DNA of 64,000 nt from Aeoliella straminimaris (lineage in GTDB: Bacteria; Planctomycetota; Planctomycetia; Pirellulales; Lacipirellulaceae). The stretch is taken from the NCBI RefSeq assembly GCF_024054565.1, contig NZ_JAMXLR010000026.1:362681-426680 (forward strand), given 5' to 3'. Positions 9,032 to 19,315 of the stretch are shown here, one piece after another. Every line of letters starts with the position of its first letter. The first letter of the stretch is position 1. The translations under genes were made by a program, and so were the position numbers. The notes under the pieces were generated by a model. The model was not told the DNA's origin and ran no database searches. It saw only the letters and a program-made list of their open reading frames with translations.

Positions 9032-10654
9032 ATGGCGACAAAAAGCCATACCAAGTCTTGGTTCCGAAATACTAGTGCACGCGTCAAGCTGCTCGGCTCG
9101 TTTTTGATCGTTAGCGGTCTACTAAGTGCCGCCTGCATCGTGGCCGTCGTCAAGATGGGGGCCATCAACACCATGTTGAACGGTCTCTACGAGCGAGAAC
9201 TTGTCGGTCTCTCCGCCTGCCAGCAGGCCACAATCAATCTGACCAAGGCGCAGTGCGCCGTTCGCAACGTTCTGCTCACGGACGATCCGAACCGGATGCG
9301 CGAACAAGACGAAGAATGCGAAAAGTTTCTTAGTGAGTTTGCGGACAATCTGCAAGTCGTAAAGGACACCACCAAGGACCCCCAGATCATCAAGCTGACC
9401 GCCGACGCCGACACAGCCTTTGCTGGCTACAAGCAGGCCGCTCGCGAAGTGAACGAGGCCTGCCTGCAGGCGGACAAGGAGAAGGCACAAGAAGTGGTTG
9501 TTCAGGCCCGCGATGTAGTCGCTACGGTCAACAAGGTGATGAACGACCTCTGCGAACGTAAGAAACAACTCGCGGCAAAATCGTACGAAGCCAGCAACGC
9601 GGCTTACTCGTTCGCCTTCCATCTGACGATTAGCTGCGTCGTCATTGGCTTCCTGGTCAGCATCGTTCTGGGATGGTGGATCTCTCGTTGGTTCACGAAG
9701 GCCTTGCTCGAAGTGGACCGCATCGCCCACACCCTGTCAGCCGCTTCCGAACAGTTGGCCTCGGCCAGCGAGGAACTGTCCAGCGGCGCCCAAGAACAGG
9801 CGAGCAGCCTGGAAGAGACGGCGGCCAGCCTGGAGGAGATTACTGGTACCGTTCAGCAGAACGCCGACAACGCGCAGCAGGCCAACCAGCTTTCGGCTGG
9901 CGCACGTGATGTTGCCGAGAAAGGTGGCGAAGTCACCCAGCGTGCCGTGTCGGGCATGAGTGAGATCAACTCCGCGTCGAACAAGATCGCGGACATTATC
10001 ACCACCATCGACGAAATCGCGTTCCAGACCAACTTATTGGCCCTGAACGCCGCGGTGGAAGCCGCTCGCGCCGGGGAGCAGGGCCGGGGTTTCGCGGTCG
10101 TGGCCGGCGAAGTTCGCAACCTGGCCCAGCGGAGTGCTGGCGCCGCCAAGGAGATCAAGTCACTGATTCAGGACTCGGTGAACAAGGTCGAGGCTGGTTC
10201 GAGCCTGGTCAACCAGTCGGGTCAAACGTTGGACGAAATTGTCTCCAGCGTAAAACGCGTCACCGATATCGTCGGCGAGATCGCCGCGGCGTCGCGCGAA
10301 CAAGCCACCGGTATCGAGCAAGTGAACCAGGCCATCACGCAGATGGATCAGGTTACGCAGAGCAATGCCTCGCAAACCGAAGAGCTATCGAGCACCGCCG
10401 AATCGCTCTCCGCTCAGGCCCGTTACCTGCAGGAAGTGGTGGCCCAGTTTAATCTGACCAAGAACCAGGCAGACGGATCTACGGCCCAAAGTCGCGGGCC
10501 CGCCAAGGCGCCGGCTGCATCAATGCCCAAACGTAGACCGGGACGAAACACATCGGTGCCGGTGGAACACTTCGGCTTCGACAGCCCCGCCGAACGCGAA
10601 CTCCAGCCAGTCGGTGGCGGAGATGAAAACCTCGGCGATTTTGAAGAATTTTAA
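9032..10654 (+). CDS. Methyl-accepting chemotaxis protein, four-helix-bundle type sensor
   Basis: 540 residues. TM1 is about 20-41, a mainly helical sensor region about 45-193 looks like a 4HB_MCP module, and TM2 is about 196-218. After TM2 the chain goes almost directly ([16 protein letters not shown]) into the signalling coiled coil; no full HAMP domain is visible. The tip reads [21 protein letters not shown], as in Tsr-like receptors, with methylation-type [10 protein letters not shown] upstream. A Pro/Ala-rich linker leads to a C-terminal DFEEF, which fits the CheR/CheB-binding pentapeptide pattern x-[HFYW]-x-x-[HFYW]. A strong terminator follows the gene. Confidence 0.92.
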   Translation: MATKSHTKSWFRNTSARVKLLGSFLIVSGLLSAACIVAVVKMGAINTMLNGLYERELVGLSACQQATINLTKAQCAVRNVLLTDDPNRMREQDEECEKFLSEFADNLQVVKDTTKDPQIIKLTADADTAFAGYKQAAREVNEACLQADKEKAQEVVVQARDVVATVNKVMNDLCERKKQLAAKSYEASNAAYSFAFHLTISCVVIGFLVSIVLGWWISRWFTKALLEVDRIAHTLSAASEQLASASEELSSGAQEQASSLEETAASLEEITGTVQQNADNAQQANQLSAGARDVAEKGGEVTQRAVSGMSEINSASNKIADIITTIDEIAFQTNLLALNAAVEAARAGEQGRGFAVVAGEVRNLAQRSAGAAKEIKSLIQDSVNKVEAGSSLVNQSGQTLDEIVSSVKRVTDIVGEIAAASREQATGIEQVNQAITQMDQVTQSNASQTEELSSTAESLSAQARYLQEVVAQFNLTKNQADGSTAQSRGPAKAPAASMPKRRPGRNTSVPVEHFGFDSPAERELQPVGGGDENLGDFEEF

Positions 10655-10671
10655 CGGTCTGTAGTATTTAC

Positions 10672-10715
10672 CTCCCCCAGCGAACGGCGGAATGCGGTTC
10701 GTTGGGGGAGTTTTT
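10672..10715 (+). terminator. Intrinsic terminator after first MCP gene
   Basis: A 14-bp stem (CTCCCCCAGCGAAC with GTTCGTTGGGGGAG, one G-T wobble) with an 11-nt loop is followed by TTTTT. It lies 18 bp after the MCP stop codon and 30 bp before the CheR-CheD gene, so the cluster is probably more than one transcription unit. Confidence 0.9.
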
Positions 10716-10744
10716 GAAATCCAAGGTTCTGAGCAGCGACGCAC

Positions 10745-12310
10745 ATGCAAACCGTGGGCAGTGACACCATTGATCTCTACAACATCGGCGACACCGAGTT
10801 CGGCACGTTGCGTGAAATGCTTTACCGCGAGACCGGGGTATCGCTGAGCGATTCGAAGCGCGCTTTGGTCTGCTCGAGGTTGGCCCGGCGTCTGCGTCAC
10901 CTGCACTTGTCGTCCTATGCCGACTATATCGAGCATCTCTCCCAGCGAGACAGAGGCAGCGAACTACAGATGCTGGTTAACTGCCTCACCACGAACAAGA
11001 CCGAGTTTCTCCGCGAGCCGCATCACTTCGACTTCCTGCGAGACGTGGTGATATCGGAAGCACGAAAACGAGCCGAGACCGGCGCACCGCGCCGTCTCCG
11101 CATCTGGAGTGCCGCCTGCTCGGAAGGCGACGAACCCTACACGATCGCCATGACACTGCTGGACAACCTGCCAAAGAACGAATCGTGGGACGTACGGATT
11201 CTCGCCAGCGACATCAACACCGAAGTGCTCAGCATCGCCCAGGCGGGTGAGTACCCGATGGAGAAGTTTGCGCCGCTGCCGGACGACTGGAAGAAGAAGT
11301 ACGTACGCCGTGGCACAGGCAACCGCACGGGACTGGGAGCGGTCAGCCCGGAAGTCAAACAGCTTGTCACGTTTCGCCAAATCAATCTCATGGGACAGTG
11401 GTCTCACAAAGCGACGTTCGACGTGATCTTCTGTCGCAATGTCATCATCTACTTCGATCAGCCCACCCAGGAGCGATTGCTACAACGGCTAAGCGAACGC
11501 CTGAACAAGCACAGCTACCTGATGCTGGGTCATTCCGAGAGTTCCCCCTGGCTCACGCAATCGTTCGAGTCTCTGGGCAAGACCATCTTCCAGCGGCGAG
11601 GAACTGCGGGGGCAAGCCGACCGGCTGTGGCTCGCCCGACGCCTAAGCCCCAGGTGGTGGCTTCGGCGAAGCCCCCTCAACAGAAGCGGGCATCAGTGCA
11701 ACAACCGCGCAGTTCACTGGTCCGCCCCGCAACCAATCTGCAAAGCCACAACATTCTGGCGGGCCAGACTTACGTGCTCAGGAAACCTGGCGAGATCACC
11801 ACGGTGCTGGGCTCGTGCGTAGCGGTGTGCCTGTACGACCCGGAGTGCGGCATCGGAGGCATGAACCACTTCATGCTGCCATCGCAATCGGTCGACGCTG
11901 GCACCTCGGCGCGCTACGGCATCCATGCCATGGAATTGTTGATCACCAACATCATGAAGAGCGGCGGAGAACGCAGCCGCCTGGTTGCCAAAGCGTTCGG
12001 CGGCGCCAACTTGCTGCAGTTGAATTTCGGTGCCGAGCTAAGTGGCATCGGCAAACAGAACGTCGCCTTCGTACGCGACTTCCTGAAGACCGAAGAGATC
12101 CCACTGGTCTCCGAGAAGTTGGGCGGCGTACAGCCGTTGCGAATCTTCTTTCAACCCCATAACGGCCGGGTGATCGTGAAGACGCTGCGCAGTACGAAAG
12201 AAATTGCCAAGCGTGAAAACAGCTACCAACAGACTTCCGCCAAGAAAGCACGCAACACGGGGGAAGTCACGTTCTTCAACGAGCCCAGCGCAGCCGACAT
12301 GCGGCGGTAA
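10745..12310 (+). CDS. CheR-CheD fusion: receptor methyltransferase and glutamine deamidase
   Basis: 521 residues. Residues 1-285 are CheR: an alpha-helical N-terminal domain (LTTNKTEFLREPHHF) and a SAM-binding domain (IWSAACSEGDEPYTIAM; later VIFCRNVIIYFD). Residues about 285-333 are a Pro/Gln/Ala linker. Residues about 335-480 are CheD: GSCVAVCLYD supplies the candidate catalytic Cys (C358) and GGMNHFMLP the candidate His (H375). CheR methylates receptor Glu residues and CheD deamidates receptor Gln residues, so one polypeptide may perform two receptor-conditioning steps. It is followed 42 bp later by cheB, giving a complete adaptation set. No separate cheD is seen in the window. Confidence 0.9.
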   Translation: MQTVGSDTIDLYNIGDTEFGTLREMLYRETGVSLSDSKRALVCSRLARRLRHLHLSSYADYIEHLSQRDRGSELQMLVNCLTTNKTEFLREPHHFDFLRDVVISEARKRAETGAPRRLRIWSAACSEGDEPYTIAMTLLDNLPKNESWDVRILASDINTEVLSIAQAGEYPMEKFAPLPDDWKKKYVRRGTGNRTGLGAVSPEVKQLVTFRQINLMGQWSHKATFDVIFCRNVIIYFDQPTQERLLQRLSERLNKHSYLMLGHSESSPWLTQSFESLGKTIFQRRGTAGASRPAVARPTPKPQVVASAKPPQQKRASVQQPRSSLVRPATNLQSHNILAGQTYVLRKPGEITTVLGSCVAVCLYDPECGIGGMNHFMLPSQSVDAGTSARYGIHAMELLITNIMKSGGERSRLVAKAFGGANLLQLNFGAELSGIGKQNVAFVRDFLKTEEIPLVSEKLGGVQPLRIFFQPHNGRVIVKTLRSTKEIAKRENSYQQTSAKKARNTGEVTFFNEPSAADMRR

Positions 12311-12352
12311 AGCCCCGAACACGTGCCATTCCATTCCACTGTTAGGTTAGAA

Positions 12353-13441
12353 ATGCCCATCAAAGTCCTTATCGTCGACGACTCGGCGCTGATACGCCAG
12401 ATCCTTTCCGACATCCTCGGCAGCGATCCCGATATCGAGGTCGTGGGTGTGGCTAGCGATCCACTCGTCGCCCGAGATAAGGTCAAGGCGTTGCACCCCG
12501 ATGTGCTGACGCTGGATGTAGAAATGCCGAGAATGGATGGTTTGACATTCCTGGAAAAGCTGATGCGGGCGCGCCCGACTCCCGTGCTGATGGTCTCGTC
12601 GCTGACCGAGCGAAACTGTGACACCACGCTCAAGGCACTGGAACTAGGCGCCGTCGACTTCGTCACCAAACCGAAGTTGGACGTGCACGATGGCACTTTC
12701 GACCTGGCGGAGGAGATTCGCACCAAGGTAAAGGCCTGTGCTCAAGCGCGCTTCCAAGACAAGCGGAATCGACCTAACGTCACGCGGCCTCGACCTGCCA
12801 GCAGTGGGCCCGGTGGCGCCAGTGCACTGATCAAGAGTACCAATCAGGTGATTTGCATCGGCGCGTCGACCGGGGGAACCGAGGCCTTGCATGACGTGCT
12901 TACGTCGCTACCGGCCGATTCCCCCGGCACGCTGATCGTCCAGCACATGCCCCCCGGCTTTACGCGGGCATTCGCCAAACGCCTGGACAATGCCTGCCAG
13001 ATTTCGGTGAAAGAAGCGGAAGACGGCGACCGAGTGCTACCCGGTCATGCTTTGTTGGCACCTGGTGGATTGCACATGGGAGTGTACCGCAGTGGCGCCA
13101 ACTACGCAGTGAAGGTTGGTCATGGCGAACCTGTGAATCGCCACCGCCCTTCGGTGGATGTGCTGTTCCGCTCGGCCGCCAAGCACCTTGGCAGCAATGC
13201 CATCGGAGTCATCCTGACCGGCATGGGCAATGACGGTGCGGCGGGAATGCTGCAAATGCATCAGGCCGGCGCCCGAACCATGGCCCAGGACGAATCGACC
13301 TGCGTGGTGTTCGGCATGCCCAAGGAAGCGATCACGGCCGGTGGAGTCGACGAAGTGGTGCCACTCGACTGCGTGGCCGAACGCATGCTGGCCCTGGCTG
13401 CCGGTCAATTGCCAAGAACCGCTACTTCCCCTGCAACTTAG
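12353..13441 (+). CDS. cheB: CheB chemotaxis methylesterase
   Basis: 362 residues. The N-terminal receiver has D9-D10 and phospho-acceptor D55 ([11 protein letters not shown]). The linker contains a Pro/Ser/Gly stretch. The esterase domain has the catalytic triad candidates S172 (GASTGGTEA), H198 (QHMPPGF) and D294 (MGNDGAAG). It removes methyl groups from receptors in response to CheA phosphorylation, opposing the CheR part of the upstream fusion. The ATG at 12353 is preferred because [10 protein letters not shown] is the usual receiver start; an in-frame ATG at 12323 would add ten residues. Confidence 0.93.
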   Translation: MPIKVLIVDDSALIRQILSDILGSDPDIEVVGVASDPLVARDKVKALHPDVLTLDVEMPRMDGLTFLEKLMRARPTPVLMVSSLTERNCDTTLKALELGAVDFVTKPKLDVHDGTFDLAEEIRTKVKACAQARFQDKRNRPNVTRPRPASSGPGGASALIKSTNQVICIGASTGGTEALHDVLTSLPADSPGTLIVQHMPPGFTRAFAKRLDNACQISVKEAEDGDRVLPGHALLAPGGLHMGVYRSGANYAVKVGHGEPVNRHRPSVDVLFRSAAKHLGSNAIGVILTGMGNDGAAGMLQMHQAGARTMAQDESTCVVFGMPKEAITAGGVDEVVPLDCVAERMLALAAGQLPRTATSPAT

Positions 13442-13580
13442 TAGCCTTGCATGGCGACCAGGTCCGTTGGATCGGTCGCAAACAGCACCAACCACGAATC
13501 ATCAAGCACACGTGCTACGGCGGTGCCGAAACCACACTAAACATAAAAACTTCAACTCCCCCTCGAAAGGAGAGCACACC

Positions 13581-15701
13581 ATGAGTTTCGGAAAGAAGAT
13601 GTTAATTCTGGCAACGGCCGGTACGGTCGTTACCACCCTGGTGATGATTGCCGTCATCTGGACTCAACAATTCGCAGTCCAGGAGATCGTCCTGAAAGAT
13701 ACCGACGAGAAAGCGCGTTCGTCCTGCCAGAAAATGGCCGATCAACTAATGGAGTCATTGAAACTGGTGCATCGAAGCGAAATGGAACATGTCAATTCGG
13801 TGCTGTCCTTTACGGCCGAGACGTTCGACGAGCGCGAACTGACCCTCGCGGAGGAGAAGGTCACCTGGAACGCCATCAACCAATTCGACAAGTCTGAGCA
13901 TCCAGTCGAACTTCCCAAGGTGCTGCTGGACGGCGAGTGGTTGGGACAGAACCAGACTTTCGACCAACCATCGAATTTCGTCGACGATGTGAGCGAAGTC
14001 GTCGACGGTGCTTGCACCATCTTCCAGCGCGTGAATGAAGCGGGAGATATGCTGCGTATCAGCACCAGCGTGAAGAAGACCAATGGAGAGCGTGCCGTGG
14101 GGACGTACATCCCGGCGGTCCACCCCGACGGTTCGCGCGACCCAGTGGTCAGCGCCCTGCTGAACGGTGACAGGTTCACAGGCCGAGCCTACGTCGTAAA
14201 TGGGTGGTGGAGTACCGGCTATGCCCCCATCCGGGACCAGGACGACCGCGTCGTCGGAGCCATATTCTATGGCCGTCCCCAGTCATCCCTAACTGCCATC
14301 CGCGAACATGTCGAGTCGCTGGAACTGGGCAAGTCGGGCTACGTGTATGTCCTTCAAGGAAGCGGTACCGAGAAAGGCACCTATCTGATTTCCAAAGGAG
14401 GCACAAGTGACGGCAAGAACATCTACGACTCCCAGGATGCCAGTGGGAAGTACTTTATTCGCGAAGCGATCGATGTGGCCAAAGACCCCGCCAATGAAAA
14501 GTCGAGCATTGTCGAGTACTTCTGGCAAAACGAAGGAGAGCCAGAACCACGGTTGAAAATCGCCGCCGTCGATTTTTTCGAACCTTGGGACTGGATGGTT
14601 GGCGTTTCCGTCTACCAAGATGAATTCCGGCAAGCAGCTACGGCAATCGAAGCCGGCATGAACAAGATGACCATGATGGTGATCATCACCGGTATTGGCG
14701 TCACTCTGCTGGCCGGCGTCGCGTCGTTCATTGCAGTGCGACACCTGCTCAAGCCGCTCCGCGACGTGGACCAGGTGGCCTTGAACGTTGCCGAGGCATC
14801 CAATCAACTGGCCTCCGCCAGCGAACAACTCTCCAATGGCGCTCAAGAGTCGGCCTCGAGTCTCGAGGAAACGGCTGCCAGCCTGGAAGAGATTACCGCC
14901 ACGGTTCGTCAGAACGCCGACAACGCCGACCAGGCCAACCAGTTGGCCCGGGGCTCACGGCAAAGCGCCGAGAACGGCGGCGCGGTGGTGTCCGATGCAG
15001 TCCGAGCGATGGACGAAATCGACAAGTCGTCGCGCAAGATCGCCGAAATCATCACCACTATCGACGAAATTGCCTTCCAAACCAATCTGCTGGCCCTCAA
15101 CGCTGCGGTGGAAGCCGCCCGCGCCGGCGAGCAGGGGCGCGGTTTCGCCGTGGTTGCTGGAGAGGTGCGAAGCCTGGCCCAACGTTCGGCCACGGCGGCT
15201 CGCGAGATCAAGACGTTGATCGAGGACTCCGTTGGCAAGGTGAAGGCCGGCTCCGATCTGGTGAACAAGTCGGGCGACACGTTGCAAGAAATCGTTACCA
15301 GCGTCAAGCGAGTGACGGACATCGTTGCCGAAATTGCGGCGGCCTCCCAGGAGCAGACCACTGGTATCGAGCAGATCAACCGGGCGGTGACGCAACTGGA
15401 TCACGTTACCCAAAGCAACGCTTCGCAAACCGAGGAGATGAGTGGTACGGCGACCGCCCTGTCGCGACTGAGCGGCCGCTTGCAGGAAGCCATCGCTCAG
15501 TTCAACCTGGGCAAACACGACTCTTCGGAACCGCATCAACTGCTGGAGTCGCCCGCACCGCGGGCCAAGAGCAGCAAGAAGCCTAGTAAGCCTGCCCCCG
15601 CCCCCCAGATGGAGGCTGCGACCTGGAAGGACGAGGCGCCCAAGGACGACTGGGACATGGTAGGTGCAGGAGCTGGCAGCGGTGAATTCGAAGAGTTCTG
15701 A
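13581..15701 (+). CDS. Methyl-accepting chemotaxis protein with large periplasmic Cache-type sensor
   Basis: 706 residues from an ATG with AAAGGAGAG upstream. TM1 is about 8-27, a large extracytoplasmic region is about 35-355, and TM2 about 363-385. The sensor region contains [11 protein letters not shown], then [11 protein letters not shown] and a [10 protein letters not shown] segment, typical of Cache (PAS-like) ligand domains. As in the other receptor, TM2 is followed by a short stretch ([14 protein letters not shown]) and then the signalling coiled coil, without a full HAMP domain. The tip is the Tsr-like [21 protein letters not shown]. The C-terminus after a Lys/Pro-rich linker is EFEEF, a candidate CheR/CheB tether. 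Confidence 0.92.
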   Translation: MSFGKKMLILATAGTVVTTLVMIAVIWTQQFAVQEIVLKDTDEKARSSCQKMADQLMESLKLVHRSEMEHVNSVLSFTAETFDERELTLAEEKVTWNAINQFDKSEHPVELPKVLLDGEWLGQNQTFDQPSNFVDDVSEVVDGACTIFQRVNEAGDMLRISTSVKKTNGERAVGTYIPAVHPDGSRDPVVSALLNGDRFTGRAYVVNGWWSTGYAPIRDQDDRVVGAIFYGRPQSSLTAIREHVESLELGKSGYVYVLQGSGTEKGTYLISKGGTSDGKNIYDSQDASGKYFIREAIDVAKDPANEKSSIVEYFWQNEGEPEPRLKIAAVDFFEPWDWMVGVSVYQDEFRQAATAIEAGMNKMTMMVIITGIGVTLLAGVASFIAVRHLLKPLRDVDQVALNVAEASNQLASASEQLSNGAQESASSLEETAASLEEITATVRQNADNADQANQLARGSRQSAENGGAVVSDAVRAMDEIDKSSRKIAEIITTIDEIAFQTNLLALNAAVEAARAGEQGRGFAVVAGEVRSLAQRSATAAREIKTLIEDSVGKVKAGSDLVNKSGDTLQEIVTSVKRVTDIVAEIAAASQEQTTGIEQINRAVTQLDHVTQSNASQTEEMSGTATALSRLSGRLQEAIAQFNLGKHDSSEPHQLLESPAPRAKSSKKPSKPAPAPQMEAATWKDEAPKDDWDMVGAGAGSGEFEEF

Positions 15702-15734
15702 TTCACCGAGGTACGAAAGCTACTGCTGAAATGA

Positions 15735-15783
15735 CAAACGGCCGTCGACGCCTGGAGGGTGTCGACGGCCGTTTGCTTGTTTT
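15735..15783 (+). terminator. Intrinsic terminator after second MCP gene
   Basis: A perfect 15-bp stem (CAAACGGCCGTCGAC with its complement) with an 11-nt loop is followed by CTTGTTTT. It sits between this gene and a convergent small gene and ends the chemosensory cluster. Confidence 0.88.
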
Positions 15784-15807
15784 ACGACAGCAGCTAGTCC
15801 GCCCGTT

Positions 15808-16038
15808 CTAGATGCCAAACATCTGTGTGTAGCTCGCGGCGTTGTTTACGCGGCCGCGATAGTATTGGTACTCGTAACCAGGCAGAGCGTAGTTATGGGC
15901 GTTCGAATACCGGGGTGGGCAATAGCGATAGGTAGGTTGGCTGGAGCGGTACGAGCGAGGTGTCCAGGCCGAAGCCGACTCCATCGACCCGAAGTGGATT
16001 GCCAGCCCCATAACGGCGATCAACATGAAACGCAGCAT
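15808..16038 (-). CDS. Small exported Tyr/Pro-rich protein
   Basis: 76 residues: a signal peptide (MLRFMLIAVMGLAIHFGS, cleavage near ASA-W) and a short mature part rich in Tyr, Pro, Arg and Asn (SSQPTYRYCPPRYSN). AGGAG lies 8 bp before the ATG. No family was recognised. Similar short secreted Tyr/Pro-rich proteins occur elsewhere in this window (44069-44923). Confidence 0.65.
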   Translation of the reverse strand: MLRFMLIAVMGLAIHFGSMESASAWTPRSYRSSQPTYRYCPPRYSNAHNYALPGYEYQYYRGRVNNAASYTQMFGI

Positions 16039-16254
16039 GACGAATCTCCTGGAGGCGAGAACAGATGACGAAAAGAAGCAAGGAGGGAGCGGGCCCGCGC
16101 CGACGCGTAGCGCGCCTGACTCCAGACTAATTGGAGCCCACTACGGTCGCAACAAAATGCCGTGCGCAGCATGCGCCAGCCCGCCGGAATACCAGGGTTT
16201 ATTAAGGCATGGGTCGGGTCACACCGGTTTTGCCAGCTACGCCAGCAGCCTGCT

Positions 16255-17610
16255 CTAGCTGGCCTGGGCCGTTTGCCCCTCGCCTGGCGCTTCGATTCGT
16301 GGAATCTCAAACCCGGGGCGTTGCCTGCGGGCGAAGAATGTGGCCGCCTGGTCGTCGCCGGTGATCTGCTCGGCCTTAGGATCCCAGTTGATCTTGCGAT
16401 TCAGGCGGGATGCTACGGACGAAAGATGGCAGATGTTCATGGCCTGGACATGGCTGAACACGTCCGACACTGGTTGACCACCTTCGCGGATGCAGCGGTA
16501 GAAGTTGCTCTTGTGACCTTCGTACGGCTTACCCTTGTAGAGCTTCTCGACGTCGGCGGTGGTGAACTCGCCCTCGTCCCATTTCTCTTCGATCGGCTTG
16601 CCGGTAATCTTGCCGCGATTGACGAAGATGCGACCCTTGGTGCCTTCGAAGAGGATGCCATTCTCGCCCCGACTGGTAACATGCAGCACCGTGCCATTGT
16701 CGTACTTGCAAACCACGTCGAAGTCGTGCGAGGTGTTGTACTTATTGTCGACCGTGGGATAGCCGTTCTCAAACGGCACGGGATGATTCGCATCGGTACC
16801 GTCGACTTCCACAGGGCCCTTGCCTTCGCCCTGCTGATCGAGCGCCCAGGTGGCGATGTCCACATGGTGCGCCCCCCAGTCGGTGAACTTTCCGCCGGAG
16901 TATTCGTACCACCAACGAAATTCGTAGTGGCACCGCTTTTCCATGTAGTCGGTCAATGGCGCCTGGCCAAGCCACATGTACCAGTCGAGGTCCGCCGGAG
17001 GCACCACCGCCTTGAACGGGCCACCCGTCGGACTGCCATTGATGCCGGCCGTAACCTTGGTGATGTCGCCCAGCAAACCCTTTTGCACCATATTCACCGC
17101 CCGCAAGAACAAATCCTTCTGACTGCGCTGCTGCGTCCCCACGGTGAATACCAGATCGGGATACTTCTTACAGGCGTTGCGAATCAGTTGGTTCTCTTCC
17201 AGCGTCAAGGTAAGCGGCTTCTGGCAGAACACGTGCTTCCCGGCCTGCAGAGCTTCGATGGCAATCTTCACGTGCCAGTGATCGGGCGTGACGATGCTCA
17301 CCACGTCGATGTCGTCGCGGTCGAGCACCTTGCGATAGTCCTCATACATATCGGCTTTGCCTTTGCCGATATTGTCATCGTTCTTAGCTCGCCTGGCATG
17401 CCCCATGTCAACGTCGCATACAGCGACCACGTCGCCAAAGTGGGCATGTCCCCGTGCATCCCCGGTACCCATGCTGCCCACACCGATGCAACCGATATTC
17501 GGACGGTCGTTCTTCTCGTCGTTGGCAAACGCCTTCTGGTTCCACGCAAAGTAAGGTACGGCAGCAGCGGCAGCTGAAGTAGCCAAGAACTGGCGACGGG
17601 AGGTGGGCAT
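16255..17610 (-). CDS. Tat-exported Gfo/Idh/MocA-family oxidoreductase
   Basis: 451 residues. It starts MPTSRRQFLATSAAAAAVPY, a Tat signal. A Rossmann segment follows (IGCIGVGSMGTGDARGH; VVAVCDVD). The family signature region is VSIVTPDHWHVKIAIEALQAGKHVFCQKPL, in which the EKP-type lysine motif reads QKP. A second domain contains WWYEYSGGKFTDWGAHHVDIA. Family members are NAD(P)-dependent sugar or cyclitol dehydrogenases; exported forms are expanded in planctomycetes. The substrate is unknown. It is transcribed alone on this strand, with the small exported protein gene 217 bp downstream. Confidence 0.88.
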   Translation of the reverse strand: MPTSRRQFLATSAAAAAVPYFAWNQKAFANDEKNDRPNIGCIGVGSMGTGDARGHAHFGDVVAVCDVDMGHARRAKNDDNIGKGKADMYEDYRKVLDRDDIDVVSIVTPDHWHVKIAIEALQAGKHVFCQKPLTLTLEENQLIRNACKKYPDLVFTVGTQQRSQKDLFLRAVNMVQKGLLGDITKVTAGINGSPTGGPFKAVVPPADLDWYMWLGQAPLTDYMEKRCHYEFRWWYEYSGGKFTDWGAHHVDIATWALDQQGEGKGPVEVDGTDANHPVPFENGYPTVDNKYNTSHDFDVVCKYDNGTVLHVTSRGENGILFEGTKGRIFVNRGKITGKPIEEKWDEGEFTTADVEKLYKGKPYEGHKSNFYRCIREGGQPVSDVFSHVQAMNICHLSSVASRLNRKINWDPKAEQITGDDQAATFFARRQRPGFEIPRIEAPGEGQTAQAS

Positions 17611-17714
17611 GATGGATCTCGCCTGCGGGAATGGAACTCAGGAACGAATGCAAACCCTGAGTATATCGCGGTCGCGCGAGAAACTCAAAGTAGATTTCAG
17701 GAAACCGGAATTTG

Positions 17715-18461
17715 CTACCGCGGACTTTCCGCCCATGCAAAACAGCGAACCACACTCGGCTCGAAGGCTGTGGCAACGGCTCCGTAGCTGTTGGTCGACA
17801 TCGTGAGATCGGCCAGCCAACATACCTCCAGGTCCGTGTTCCACTGCGAAGGCAATTCAAACTTGCAGAAATCAGATGTGACGGCAATCAATTCCAACGT
17901 GCGAACCGACGCCCCGAGCCCTAGTCCGGTGACTTTCACCGCCGCTTCCTTGCGAGTCCAGATTTGCAGGAAGTAGCCCAAAGCTCCATCGTCGTCCAGG
18001 GCGATAACGTCCATTTGTTCGTTGTCGGTAAAATGCTTACCAGCCAATCTCCGCAGGTTGCTGACGGAACGATGACGTTCGACATCCACCCCTACCGGCT
18101 GCTTGCCGATGACCAACACGCTCTCGTCGCCTGAATGAGACAAGTTGAATTCAAACGGTCGCCCCGGCAGAAAGGGCTTGCCCTTGGGCTCGTCATTGAA
18201 CACCACGTCGCCCGGTTCGCAACCAAGATATCCGGCCAGCAGTTGTCGCTGCCCCCCATGCGAGGCGAGGAATCGCTGGCGAAGATCGGGAGTGGCCAGA
18301 CGCTGATGCCGGGCTCGCTCGTTGGCATCCAGTTGCTCGAGCCACCGGTCCTGCAAGTCGTCGATCGTCCATCGCCAGAGGTGCAGTTCGCCTTCCCCCG
18401 GAACCGCTGGCATGTCGTCCGCGGAGACGGGGGTCGCATTGGCCAGCGAGAGTTCAATCAA
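17715..18461 (-). CDS. 4'-phosphopantetheinyl transferase, Sfp type
   Basis: 248 residues. The Sfp-type motifs are GVDVER (about residue 123) and WTRKEAAVKVTGLG (about residue 168), which bind Mg2+ and coenzyme A. The enzyme activates carrier proteins by attaching a phosphopantetheine arm. The likely start is TTG at 18461, overlapping the stop of the upstream thioesterase gene as TTGA, with GGGGGAG correctly placed before it. The longer open frame upstream overlaps the thioesterase and is rejected. The natural partner is the carrier domain of the divergent acyl-AMP ligase. Confidence 0.85.
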   Translation of the reverse strand: MIELSLANATPVSADDMPAVPGEGELHLWRWTIDDLQDRWLEQLDANERARHQRLATPDLRQRFLASHGGQRQLLAGYLGCEPGDVVFNDEPKGKPFLPGRPFEFNLSHSGDESVLVIGKQPVGVDVERHRSVSNLRRLAGKHFTDNEQMDVIALDDDGALGYFLQIWTRKEAAVKVTGLGLGASVRTLELIAVTSDFCKFELPSQWNTDLEVCWLADLTMSTNSYGAVATAFEPSVVRCFAWAESPR

Positions 18462-19315
18462 GAGATTGCTCCCCCAGCTTCTGGAAGCTGATTGCAGATG
18501 AGCGACAGGGGCGCAGGCATCCTGGCTTCGCCGGCGCCCACTTCGCGACGTGGCGCGGGGTGCAGAAAGAAATGCCCCCCCGGAAACAACCGCATTTGAA
18601 ATTGGGCCGAAGTCACTCCGCGCCATTCATTTAGCCGGTGAGGGCTTACTCCCACGTCGTTGGTGCCCCCAATGGCCAGGATGTCGATCGGCAGTGGCTC
18701 GCTCGGTTGGTAGTCGTAGGTTTCGATCATCTGGATGTCGGCCCGCAGCGCCGGCAGCACCATGGCCATTAATTCTGGGTGATTGCGCACCGCGTCGGGG
18801 ATGCCGTCATAGCGGTCGGACACGGCTTCGATGAATTGATCGTCGGGCAAATGACCGATGGGCGATTTGGCGGGACCGCCTCGGGGTGCGCCACAAGCGG
18901 CCACCACTAACTTGGTGGGAGCAAACTGCGAAGTGTCGAGTAACCGCCGCGCAACTTCCAGCGCTACGTAACCTCCCAGGCTGTGACCAACAAATATCGA
19001 TGGTAGCGGTGCCAGCGATGCCACCGCTTCGGCTGCGTCGTCGGCCAGTTTTGCCAAATCGGTGTATGCCGGCTCGGCCATACGATCTTCGCGACCTGGC
19101 AGCCGCATGGGCACCAGCGCCACGTCGTCCGGCAAGTACCGCGACCAGCGATAAAAAGCGGCTGCTCCGCCTCCGGCATGGGGAAAACAAAACAGCCTTC
19201 GCTTGGCCTGGGTGGACCGCGTTGTTGGCAGTAAAGGGTGGCGGGACACTCGAAACTTGGCTTTCGTTAGAACCTTGCAGCGGCAGCTTGCGTTGTAACA
19301 CCCTGCGGCTTTCAT
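18458..19315 (-). CDS. Type II thioesterase (GrsT/RifR-like)
   Basis: About 285 residues, alpha/beta hydrolase. Motifs are FPHAGGGAAAFYRW (oxyanion region), GHSLGGY with nucleophile S112, D220 (GGTND) and H248 (PGGHFF). Type II thioesterases clear mis-primed or stalled carrier proteins in polyketide and non-ribosomal peptide pathways. The first ATG (19315) lacks a ribosome site and the first 22 residues look atypical; GTG at 19249 is an alternative start. It is translationally coupled to the phosphopantetheinyl transferase. Confidence 0.85.
   Translation of the reverse strand: MKAAGCYNASCRCKVLTKAKFRVSRHPLLPTTRSTQAKRRLFCFPHAGGGAAAFYRWSRYLPDDVALVPMRLPGREDRMAEPAYTDLAKLADDAAEAVASLAPLPSIFVGHSLGGYVALEVARRLLDTSQFAPTKLVVAACGAPRGGPAKSPIGHLPDDQFIEAVSDRYDGIPDAVRNHPELMAMVLPALRADIQMIETYDYQPSEPLPIDILAIGGTNDVGVSPHRLNEWRGVTSAQFQMRLFPGGHFFLHPAPRREVGAGEARMPAPLSLICNQLPEAGGAIS

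Noticed and set aside
16162..17577. 471-residue plus-strand frame opposite the Gfo/Idh gene
   Set aside because: The minus strand has a Tat signal and all family motifs; the opposite frame is a by-product of GC-rich codons.
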